17,143 nucleotides of DNA from 38-11 sp927435965. Its GTDB lineage: Bacteria; Bacillota; Clostridia; Tissierellales; Dethiosulfatibacteraceae. The notes below the pieces were generated by a model. That model had not been told where the DNA came from, did not search any database, and was given only the letters and a program-made list of their open reading frames with translations. The translations under genes were made by a program, and so were the position numbers. The stretch is taken from contig CAKMKB010000205.1 in NCBI GenBank assembly GCA_927435965.1, positions 1 through 17,143 on the forward strand, written 5' to 3'. Below are positions 6,811 to 14,097 of this stretch, piece after piece; within the stretch, counting starts at the first letter, position 1, and the number at the start of each line of letters is the position of its first letter.

Positions 6811-7510
6811 AAAATTGAATGGTTAAACAATCTCTATTTACTTCATAGGTCTTAAAACTTCCACTAAATCTGTCTATTATTAGATTTTCAAGAGCCCGCA
6901 TTGCTCTGTCAAATTTTTCGCCATGCTCATCCTCAAAACCAACTAGTTGAAATATCACATCAGTACTATCCAATCTAACCTTGCCGAGCTCACTCTGTCT
7001 CCAGAGCCATTGCCTTGTCTGGATTTTTTTACCACTTGTAAAGACCAGTTCTCCAGCTTTCACCTGCTCAAACTCCGTTTCTCCAAATGGCAAGAATGTG
7101 TCTTCATCTGTAGTAATCCGTACCTCCAGATCCTCATCAATATCTCTGAGATCATGACCCCCTAAAGATATGACTTCAGTCAATGCAATGGCATTGCATC
7201 TATCAACCAATGCATTGATTCGTGGCAGTGAATCACCTTTGATGACCCTTTTACTCATCGCCTCTACTGAATTCATGAATTTGTTGGGATTGATACCTAC
7301 TGATAATAGAGCATTCCTGTAGATCTCAATATCCTTGTGATTTTTCAGATTTCCTGCTTCTATCCTGTTTCGTAACAGTTGCTCAGCCTTTTCTAATATT
7401 TCTGAGTCTTCTTCAGTTGTTTCAGAGTTCTTTATTCCTTTACCAATTATAATTCCAAATCTTACACTGGGGTTTTTATCAAACACCCATTGGTCTACAC
7501 TATATTCCAT
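6809..7510 (-). CDS. Solo B3/4 domain protein (phenylalanyl-tRNA synthetase beta-like)
   Basis: A 233-residue protein that matches the free-standing B3/4 domain family (COG3382 type). This is the domain that edits mischarged Tyr-tRNA(Phe) in the PheRS beta subunit. After a small N-terminal region, the domain spans about 60-220 with YRNALLSVGINP (64-75), the diagnostic LPRINALVDRCNAIAL (95-110), and a later TRQWLWRQS (165-173). Solo members are thought to bind nucleic acid or act as stand-alone editing factors, but few have been tested. The ATG has GGAGGT eight bases upstream. It is transcribed alone, from a likely promoter at 7539-7566 to the terminator shared with yitT. Family assignment is firm; function is inferred. 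Confidence 0.87.
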   Translation of the reverse strand: MEYSVDQWVFDKNPSVRFGIIIGKGIKNSETTEEDSEILEKAEQLLRNRIEAGNLKNHKDIEIYRNALLSVGINPNKFMNSVEAMSKRVIKGDSLPRINALVDRCNAIALTEVISLGGHDLRDIDEDLEVRITTDEDTFLPFGETEFEQVKAGELVFTSGKKIQTRQWLWRQSELGKVRLDSTDVIFQLVGFEDEHGEKFDRAMRALENLIIDRFSGSFKTYEVNRDCLTIQF

Positions 7511-7538
7511 ATCCAGCTACCTCCATTATGACATATAT

Positions 7539-7566
7539 ATTAAACCTAATTTCATAGGTAAGTCAA
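7539..7566 (-). promoter_or_regulatory. Probable promoter of the B3/4 gene
   Basis: Minus strand: TTGACT (7566-7561), 16 bp, TTTAAT (7544-7539), each one base off consensus. It lies directly after the terminator of the upstream nucleotidase gene, so the B3/4 gene is likely an independent unit. Confidence 0.55.
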
Positions 7567-7571
7567 CCATG

Positions 7572-7604
7572 AAAAAGGAAGAGACCAGAAATCTCTTCCT
7601 TTTT
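7572..7604 (-). terminator. Intrinsic terminator of the 5'-nucleotidase gene
   Basis: A perfect 13-bp stem, AAAAAGGAAGAGA (7572-7584) with TCTCTTCCTTTTT (7592-7604), and a seven-base loop. On the minus strand it ends in a T-run, 24 bp after the nucleotidase stop. Confidence 0.9.
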
Positions 7605-7628
7605 AGATCAATTTTATGTGATTATGTT

Positions 7629-9335
7629 CTATGCCGCCAAGTTAAAATATAAGTAAGATACATCTTCTACTGTCATGATTCTACCTTCAACCTCTGAATC
7701 CTCGGCTCCAAATACTTGTATATAGTCTATCAATACTTCATCCAATCCAAGATATTCCCCAAGATGTGGTGTGCCTTTGAACATGGTATAACCATCTCCA
7801 CCTGCTGCTATAAAATCATTGGTGGCAACAGAGTAATGCTCATCAAGAACGATTGCCTCTCCACCAACCATTACAGAAACAATTCTTTCTCCTGCGGCTT
7901 TAGCTGGATCGAAAACTACCTTCATACCTGCTATGTGAGGGAAGGACCCTTTTTGAGCTGGATAGGTGTCCATTCCAAGTTCCAATGCAGCAACAATCTG
8001 AGCACCGGTCAACTCTTTGGTGACAACATAGTTGCCAAAAGGTAGGACAGTAATAACATCACCTACTGTAATTTCACCAACCTCTATTGAGGCTCTTATA
8101 CCACCACCGTTTGTAAATGCTATTTGCGCTCCTGTTTCATAGAGCATGGCATCGGTAATCAGATTACCTAAATTAGTTTCACCTGTTCTTACCAGTTCTC
8201 TTTCACCATCTAGCCTGATTGATGTTGAGCCAATCACTTCAGATGTTATAACTGTATTGTCAGCTTGTATCTGAGCTACAAGATCGACAATCGCTTGATC
8301 TGATTCCATGGCTTCAGCTTCAGCTTTAGTGATATGTTTAGCTGTTTTAGTAAGAACTCCATTGGCCAATTTCAACTCCACAACACCAACATTTTTGATA
8401 TAATCCCCAGCTTGTACAATCAGTGTATTGTTGACCAGTCTACCTTCAGGTAATGAAGTATGACTATGTCCGTCAACGATGACATCAATACCATCCACGT
8501 ACATGGCTACCTTTTCACTCGAATAATCTCCACTTGAATCAAGGCCAAGGTGAGCAAGGCATACGATTATATCCGCCTTGTCTTTTAGCTGAGCAACCAT
8601 TAGTCTTCCAACAATAACCGGGTCAAAGAAATCAAGACCGACAACATTGTTCGGATGTGTTGTAAATGTGGTATCCGGTGTGTTCAACGCAAATACCGCC
8701 ACCTTTACACCGTCAAATTCCTTGATGATATATGATGGTAATAATGTGCTGTAGTCTGCTTTATAAACATTTGATGATATGATGTCGAAATCTGACATTT
8801 CAACCAATTCCAGCAATCTGTCCTGACCATAATTGAAATCGTGATTGCCGACAGTCATCAAATCATAGCCTACTTTATTCATTATCTGAACAATACTCTC
8901 GCCTTTATTGAGAGTTGAAATGGTTTGTCCATGGAAAGCGTCCCCGGCATCCATCAATAATGTGTTAGGATTCGTTGATCGCATTTCTTTGACAATTGTT
9001 GAGAGCTTTTCATACCCCATTCCGTCATATGCACTAAAAGATACTCTTGAGTGGACATCGTTTGTGTGAAGAATAGTAATCTCCACAGTACCTTTTGGTG
9101 TTGGTATTGTTGTTCCGTCTGGTATCAGTAATTTGTCCCCCGGATAAATCAGGTCGGGGTTTTTAATGTCGTTTGCGTCTACTATCTGTTGAACTGTCAC
9201 GCCATACTTCTGAGCGATTCTGTAAAGCATGTCACCACTTACTACTTCATAGGTTGTTGCAAATGCAGGCAACATCATCATGCTAGTCAGTAAAACCACT
9301 GTAACAATTAAGACAATAAATCTTCTGCTTTTCAT
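7629..9335 (-). CDS. Secreted LysM-containing 5'-nucleotidase / UshA-family phosphoesterase
   Basis: A 568-residue exported enzyme expected to hydrolyse nucleotides or related phosphoesters outside the cell. In order: a signal peptide (1 to about 27, cleavage near PAFA-TT); one LysM peptidoglycan-binding domain (about 29-72); a metallophosphatase domain with HTNDVHS (90-96), MDAGD (128-132), GNHDF (163-167), AHLG (261-264) and GHSHT (289-293), the full two-metal ligand set; then the C-terminal 5'-nucleotidase domain with TNLGNL (387-392), TNGGGIR (408-414) and AAGGDGY (510-516). No LPxTG or membrane anchor is present, so LysM is probably what holds it to the wall. The TTG one codon upstream is disfavoured; GGGAGGT is well placed for the ATG at 9335. 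It may salvage nucleosides and phosphate; the substrate range is unknown. Confidence 0.93.
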   Translation of the reverse strand: MKSRRFIVLIVTVVLLTSMMMLPAFATTYEVVSGDMLYRIAQKYGVTVQQIVDANDIKNPDLIYPGDKLLIPDGTTIPTPKGTVEITILHTNDVHSRVSFSAYDGMGYEKLSTIVKEMRSTNPNTLLMDAGDAFHGQTISTLNKGESIVQIMNKVGYDLMTVGNHDFNYGQDRLLELVEMSDFDIISSNVYKADYSTLLPSYIIKEFDGVKVAVFALNTPDTTFTTHPNNVVGLDFFDPVIVGRLMVAQLKDKADIIVCLAHLGLDSSGDYSSEKVAMYVDGIDVIVDGHSHTSLPEGRLVNNTLIVQAGDYIKNVGVVELKLANGVLTKTAKHITKAEAEAMESDQAIVDLVAQIQADNTVITSEVIGSTSIRLDGERELVRTGETNLGNLITDAMLYETGAQIAFTNGGGIRASIEVGEITVGDVITVLPFGNYVVTKELTGAQIVAALELGMDTYPAQKGSFPHIAGMKVVFDPAKAAGERIVSVMVGGEAIVLDEHYSVATNDFIAAGGDGYTMFKGTPHLGEYLGLDEVLIDYIQVFGAEDSEVEGRIMTVEDVSYLYFNLAA

Positions 9336-9380
9336 CAAAAAACCTCCCTTATTATTTTACACGATTAACTCGCATATTTA

Positions 9381-9389
9381 ATTATATCA
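9381..9389 (-). promoter_or_regulatory. Extended -10 promoter of the nucleotidase gene
   Basis: Minus strand TGATATAAT, an extended -10 (TGnTATAAT), 46 bp before the start codon. No good -35 is seen, which extended -10 promoters tolerate. Confidence 0.55.
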
Positions 9390-9456
9390 TGTATAGCATT
9401 AAATGAATAAAGATTATTGAAAAAACAGTAAGGATTTAACACATATTTTTGATTGA

Positions 9457-10731
9457 TTATGGACACTGAATAACCCCTTGAGCCCATAGACATCCACCGC
9501 ATGCTGGAAAGTCATTATTAAGGCAATCTTTTTCGTTGGAGCTGCCTTCCTGACAACCACCACAAAGGACACAGGGAGAGAATTCAAATCTCATGACATC
9601 TTCTCTAAATTGTCTATATTCGTCGGATTGCCATATACGCATCAATGTTTCTTCTGTGATACTGCCCAATGTATATGCATTTATGGTTCTTTCGTTTCCA
9701 TTCAAGTAAGTCTTATAGGAATGGATCAATCCCATACAGGGGGTCACCATACCATCCCACCTGATAAAGGCATTACCCTTGTTGATGAACCGACAATAGT
9801 CCTTGTGTTCATTGAATGGTTCATCCAGCTTTTTGATTTTCATCATCGAACTATGTATATCATACAAGGCTTCTTTGGTGTCCGGGGTGTAATCAATTTT
9901 CGGTAGACTGATTTCAGGTATTACTATCTCTTTGAAGCCTATCCTATCCTCTTGGTCTTCTTTATATGCCAAGGGCTTGAACAGTTTCTTCTTGCATAGC
10001 ATCTTTTCTTCCATCTCCTGATCATAAGGAATGACGTTGCTGATGGATATCTTTTCAGCCCAGACGCTGCCTGCAAATCCTCTCAGTTTCGACATCTCAT
10101 CAACATTGTCCTTTGTGACCACAAAGGCAATTCCTAGTGTGATCTTGCTTATGCTTTTCTTGTTCTTTAGTTTGAATTTTTTCAAGTTTCGGTAGACCTG
10201 GTCAAAATCTCCGCCTTCTCTAATCTCATTGAATTTGTTTGGAGTGACACTATCAATAGAGACCCACAAATCATTCAATCCAGCATCAAATAAACCATCC
10301 ACCATGTCATCGTCCAATAGGGTTCCATTTGTTGTAACCTCTATGTTCAGTCCCAGATCACTGAACGCCTTTATCATGTCCAAAATATGCGGATGAGACA
10401 ATGGCTCTCCAAATCCACTGAACATAACAGATTCAATTGTTTTAAAATCTCTTACTTGCTCGATTAAAGCATTGAAGACTGACATATCCATAAAACCGGA
10501 TTCTTCGCTCCAGTTGCTTCTGATACAAGTCACACAGTTGAGATTGCAGGTCGAGGTTGGTTCAACGTAAAGTCTCGATAAGGAATGGATAGATGGCACT
10601 AGAATGAGCCTGCCATTTTCTTCTATCATCATTAATTCGCTATGATTTTTCAGCGTGGTGCTATTTAGAAGATGTTCCGGTATCACTAGAGAACCGTCAA
10701 CATTTCTATCGATAAAATTTTTGTTATTCAC
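9457..10731 (-). CDS. Radical SAM/SPASM protein, resembling the tungsten-oxidoreductase maturase (Cmo-like) family
   Basis: A 424-residue radical SAM enzyme. A short N-terminal segment (about 10-46; SLVIPEHLL, NGRLILVP) has an AbrB-like look. The core starts LYVEPTSTCNLNCVTC, with the CxxxCxxC cluster Cys62, Cys66, Cys69, then FSGFGEPL (104-111) and VSIDS (157-161). A C-terminal SPASM-like region holds Cys313, 332, 387, 390, 393, 403, 411, 414 and 423, ending in CGGCLWAQGVIQCP, enough for extra Fe-S clusters. This layout recalls maturases found beside tungsten-containing aldehyde ferredoxin oxidoreductases. No such oxidoreductase is next to it here, so the partner is distant or different. GTG is used as start, supported by AAGGGAG seven bases upstream. 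Radical SAM/SPASM is certain; the maturase subfamily is a pattern-based call. Confidence 0.85.
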   Translation of the reverse strand: MNNKNFIDRNVDGSLVIPEHLLNSTTLKNHSELMMIEENGRLILVPSIHSLSRLYVEPTSTCNLNCVTCIRSNWSEESGFMDMSVFNALIEQVRDFKTIESVMFSGFGEPLSHPHILDMIKAFSDLGLNIEVTTNGTLLDDDMVDGLFDAGLNDLWVSIDSVTPNKFNEIREGGDFDQVYRNLKKFKLKNKKSISKITLGIAFVVTKDNVDEMSKLRGFAGSVWAEKISISNVIPYDQEMEEKMLCKKKLFKPLAYKEDQEDRIGFKEIVIPEISLPKIDYTPDTKEALYDIHSSMMKIKKLDEPFNEHKDYCRFINKGNAFIRWDGMVTPCMGLIHSYKTYLNGNERTINAYTLGSITEETLMRIWQSDEYRQFREDVMRFEFSPCVLCGGCQEGSSNEKDCLNNDFPACGGCLWAQGVIQCP

Positions 10732-10776
10732 TTTATGACTCCCTTTCTTGTTTATACTGATTTCACAACTAAAACC

Positions 10777-10806
10777 ATTATATCAGTTTTTAATGAATGA
10801 TATCAA
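10777..10806 (-). promoter_or_regulatory. Promoter of the radical SAM gene
   Basis: Minus strand: -35 TTGATA (10806-10801), 18 bp, -10 TATAAT (10782-10777) preceded by TGA, giving an extended -10. The predicted leader is about 40 nt. Confidence 0.72.
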
Positions 10807-10813
10807 GAAAATG

Positions 10814-10847
10814 AAAAAATCCCCGACATGTGAAGTGCCAGGGATTT
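10814..10847 (-). terminator. Intrinsic terminator of the three-gene operon
   Basis: Arms AAATCCC (10817-10823) and GGGATTT (10841-10847), with further partial pairing inside, are followed on the minus strand by a run of T (10819-10814). It lies 11 bp after the stop of the 331-residue gene and closes the operon that starts near 15120. Confidence 0.85.
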
Positions 10848-10857
10848 CAGATTGTGG

Positions 10858-11853
10858 TTAGAGTTTTTCTTTAAACTGTTTTTTTAATAATTCACTAGCC
10901 TGGACAGGACCGAATTCCATTAATTCCCCGAGAAGCTTGAAGGGATAAGTCTTCAAACCCAAAACACTGACCTTCCATTTCATAGGATTGACCATCACCG
11001 GTTCGAAAATCATGTATCCAAGATTGGTGATATACAGATTTTTTCCCCGCATGAAAGGTGTCATCTCGCTAATCTCTACAATGTCTCTCAAATTAACCTT
11101 TTCGAATCCTTTGTGCAAAACCTCGTGGATATCGATGGCTTGATCGCTCATCTTTAAGACACCTTTATCTGATAGACTTTGCAACGTCGAATCCAGATTA
11201 TCCTGATTCAGTAGTTTTTGAACCTGCTCCGGATTCAGATTGAAATAGTTGTTTTCGTTAATGTAAGATAATACGTCCTGGTCTCCCATTGATTCCAGAG
11301 TCAATTGTCTCTCACCATCCATTTGTTTGAGGTGATTTTTGAATATAATCATCACCATCAGCAGATCAAACTCATCTCCGTTTAGCTCCCAGTTCATATT
11401 GATATCACTCTTGTTCTCTATTCCTAAATCTCCGATGAACTCATCATTGAACCAGGTAGACAGAAGTTGTTGGTTGAAAGGATAAGCTACAGTATAAAAC
11501 GCCTGATCTTTCCCAACGGAGAAAATGACACCTGTATCACCAACAAAGGTGTAATAAGCCACCATATCCTTTTTGGAAGCAACTTTGATTCTCACAGTCT
11601 TTTCAGGACCATTGATAATGTCAAATACACCCTGAAGTTCTCTGATCAAATGAGGTCGACCAGTCTCATCCTTCCATATAGCACCATCATTCACGAAATC
11701 ATCTATTACTGACATATGTATTTCTTTTTTGTTTATAAAGCTTTCCCTGTCGAAACAATCCATTCCATTCAATACCGAGAAGGAATTAATCCTATTCCCA
11801 TTAATCAATGAAAGCACTTCTAACTCATCTTTTCTTAAAATCAACAAAGCCAT
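10858..11853 (-). CDS. Uncharacterised soluble protein with apparent internal duplication (EspG-like layout)
   Basis: I do not recognise the family with certainty. The 331-residue protein has no signal peptide or membrane helix. Two halves share a layout: an initial helix (DELEVLSLI at 9-17; DEFDLLMVMI at 160-169), a later helix ending in a short turn (DDFVNDGAI at 51-59; LQSLSDKGVL at 224-233), an amphipathic helix (ELQGVFDII at 72-80; HEVLHKGFEKV at 243-253), then a beta-rich stretch (TVRIKVAS and onward; LRDIVEIS and onward). Such a two-fold arrangement recalls EspG chaperones of type VII secretion, but this is only a fold-level guess. It is the last gene of its operon: GGGAGGT overlaps the stop region of the upstream gene (11-nt gap), and a terminator follows. 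It is probably cytoplasmic and works with the membrane protein. Confidence 0.75.
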   Translation of the reverse strand: MALLILRKDELEVLSLINGNRINSFSVLNGMDCFDRESFINKKEIHMSVIDDFVNDGAIWKDETGRPHLIRELQGVFDIINGPEKTVRIKVASKKDMVAYYTFVGDTGVIFSVGKDQAFYTVAYPFNQQLLSTWFNDEFIGDLGIENKSDINMNWELNGDEFDLLMVMIIFKNHLKQMDGERQLTLESMGDQDVLSYINENNYFNLNPEQVQKLLNQDNLDSTLQSLSDKGVLKMSDQAIDIHEVLHKGFEKVNLRDIVEISEMTPFMRGKNLYITNLGYMIFEPVMVNPMKWKVSVLGLKTYPFKLLGELMEFGPVQASELLKKQFKEKL

Positions 11854-11864
11854 ATTCTACCTCC

Positions 11865-14084
11865 CTACATCCAGCTGCCAAGCCAGGAACTCAATTGCTT
11901 AACACCATCCGCTACTTTGATCAGTCCTTCTGTTGTTTTGTGCCCAACATAACAACCTGCCCTTTTGATAGCCCATGAGCCTTCAGCTGGTTTCCACAGC
12001 TCGTCGTTTGTCTTATACATACCATCATAAAAATCATCAGAGGTAACGACATTCTCAAAGTCTTTTTTAAATTCATCAGGATTATATACACCTTCAGCTA
12101 TCAAGTCAGTCGTATCATCCGCTACTTTCCATACACCACCATACTTTCCGTCTTTCACTCTTTTTGAAACGTCATCAGTACCATTGTACATGTCTGTAAG
12201 CTTATCAATGATGAAGTTTGCACCACCTTGGATTGTCTTACCCGGGCTAATGATATCTCCTGCTTGGGTTCCTCCTGCAAGGATTGTTGTCAGGATATCC
12301 ATGACAATCAAGCCTGGATTGGTGTCTTTGTTGAATATAGCACCCTTGATTTTGTTGGATAAATAGGATTTGAGGCCTGCGTACACGATATTATCACCCA
12401 TGCCGATGTTGTCCAAAGCATCCTTTGTGATTCCAGCCCAATCCATCAACTCTGCAATTGGATGTCCTTCTGGAATTTTACCATTAAGGTCAAGGATGTC
12501 TTTTACAACACCCATATAATCCCAGGACTCATTCGCTGTTTTTTCCGCCCCATCTGTTACCCACTCAGGAACAACCCAATCATAAGCACCAAATATAGCA
12601 TCTATAGCACTTGAGGTTAGAACAAAATCCTGACCAGAATTTATTAGATCTCCTATTTCTCCAGGCAAAACTGCAGCCAGTTGGCCAAGATTGACCATAC
12701 TCTCAAGCTGATCATCCGGGTCTCCCATAACAAGATTAATCAAATCCTCTATGAAATCCTCAACATCTTCCTCGTCGTATCCTTCTTCATCCTCAGATTC
12801 CTCTTCATCCTCAGACTCTTCTTCATCCTCAGACTCATTTTCGGTTTCTTCTTGTGGTTCTTCAAAGTTATCGTCAGGGATATCTTCCACTTCAGTCTCT
12901 GTATAGTCAATATCATCTGAGTCCACTTCATCCACAAATGTACCGACAAAGTCTCCTGCTCCGGTTACTATTCCAATCAACCCACCAATTCCAGATCCTA
13001 TACTAGGAGGAAGTCCGATTGCTACCGCTCTCCCTGCACCGTCGCTTGATATCCACGGTCCAAAACCCCCAGCCTCTGCTACGCCTCCGTCATCTGCATA
13101 GACTTTTATCAAGTAATACAGGGATAGATTTATACCTACCATTCCAAGCAGCAAAAGATTTGCAGCAATTTTGTTGGATTTTCTGAATTTCGAAAAAATA
13201 ACCAAAGCTACTGATACTCCACAAAAAAGATAGATATATAGTGGTTGTTTGTTGAGAAAAACAAAGAGTATCATAGCCGCTATAATGGCCAATTGATAGG
13301 CGTCAAAATATATATCATTGAATTTAGCTTTTTTCTTAAACAATCTTGTAAAATCCTGATATCCCAACCTTAAAGCCAAATAGCTAAGATCAGCCCTAAA
13401 GGTAATAATAGCTATGATTGCTCCAGCAGCCAACGTATAAGCTATGGCTGAGTTCTTAATCAGAAATTGTCCAAGCAATAAAAACACAACTGTGCTCAAC
13501 AGAAAGAATGTCAGGAATTTACCGTTTTTATTAAAGGCTGATTTGACAACCCTTGCAGGTCCTGTAAAGACACCTCCAATGATCTTTTTGGGTCCAAGAC
13601 TCATCATTTTTCTCAATAACGATGTAATCAGGTACGCTCCAATCGTCCAAAAAGCAGTTCCTCTTCCCCTGTTGCCAACAAGCGCAAGGACTTTATCCAA
13701 CGTCGGATTGGTGCCAGGCCAGAAGCCACCATTAGGATAGATGACAAGATAGGTATGAACCAAAAATGTAATAATTCCTACGACTGCAAAAAATAGCAGT
13801 CTTTTCGGGAGATTAGTGAAGAGACTCTTAATAATCATAACCACTAATTGCAACAACGTCTGAGGTCCCTTGGGAGTTTGTCTTGGTTTGATTTTGTCCT
13901 TGATCCACTGATCATTTTCCTTTCTGTACCAATTACCATCTTTGTCCACTTTCCAGTCAACACCATCGTCTGAAACAGCCTTGATTTTATCGACTGCTTT
14001 TTCAAACTTTTTGTCATTTAGCTTACCGTCATCTTTTTTCTTCTTTAATGCCTGAAACTCTTTTAAAGCCTTGTCTAATTTCAT
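11865..14084 (-). CDS. Uncharacterised multi-pass membrane protein with W-rich N-terminal module, acidic repeats and C-terminal domain
   Basis: A 739-residue protein of unknown function with four parts. Part 1 (1 to about 62): a charged helix pair (LDDKKFEKAV-like 'short arm' pattern), then W44, W52, Y53 and W60 in a DWKV...GNWYR...DQWI motif, as seen in small SHOCT-like/W-rich modules. Part 2 (about 96-326): six or seven membrane helices. Part 3 (about 335-447): a glycine-rich stretch and then a strongly acidic segment with three tandem ESEDEE units (417-434). Part 4 (about 448-739): a largely helical domain with no recognised catalytic motif, ending SSWLGSWM. AAAGGAGGT favours the ATG at 14084; the longer reading frame upstream overlaps the lipoprotein gene. 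It sits 13 nt after that gene and 11 nt before the next. It is probably the membrane core of the three-gene system. Confidence 0.82.
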   Translation of the reverse strand: MKLDKALKEFQALKKKKDDGKLNDKKFEKAVDKIKAVSDDGVDWKVDKDGNWYRKENDQWIKDKIKPRQTPKGPQTLLQLVVMIIKSLFTNLPKRLLFFAVVGIITFLVHTYLVIYPNGGFWPGTNPTLDKVLALVGNRGRGTAFWTIGAYLITSLLRKMMSLGPKKIIGGVFTGPARVVKSAFNKNGKFLTFFLLSTVVFLLLGQFLIKNSAIAYTLAAGAIIAIITFRADLSYLALRLGYQDFTRLFKKKAKFNDIYFDAYQLAIIAAMILFVFLNKQPLYIYLFCGVSVALVIFSKFRKSNKIAANLLLLGMVGINLSLYYLIKVYADDGGVAEAGGFGPWISSDGAGRAVAIGLPPSIGSGIGGLIGIVTGAGDFVGTFVDEVDSDDIDYTETEVEDIPDDNFEEPQEETENESEDEEESEDEEESEDEEGYDEEDVEDFIEDLINLVMGDPDDQLESMVNLGQLAAVLPGEIGDLINSGQDFVLTSSAIDAIFGAYDWVVPEWVTDGAEKTANESWDYMGVVKDILDLNGKIPEGHPIAELMDWAGITKDALDNIGMGDNIVYAGLKSYLSNKIKGAIFNKDTNPGLIVMDILTTILAGGTQAGDIISPGKTIQGGANFIIDKLTDMYNGTDDVSKRVKDGKYGGVWKVADDTTDLIAEGVYNPDEFKKDFENVVTSDDFYDGMYKTNDELWKPAEGSWAIKRAGCYVGHKTTEGLIKVADGVKQLSSWLGSWM
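12785..12838. repeat. 18-bp tandem repeat, three copies
   Basis: Three adjacent 18-bp units (12785-12802, 12803-12820, 12821-12838), each beginning CTTCATCCTCAGA and differing at only two or three bases. They keep the reading frame and encode the ESEDEE repeats in the acidic linker of the 739-residue protein. The copy number could vary between strains. Confidence 0.9.
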
Positions 14085-14097
14085 GAAGTACCTCCTT

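Noticed and set aside
12681..12920. Plus-strand open frame across the acidic repeat
   Set aside because: It is the antisense shadow of the acidic linker; its hydrophobic composition comes from complementing Glu/Asp codons, and it has no ribosome binding site.
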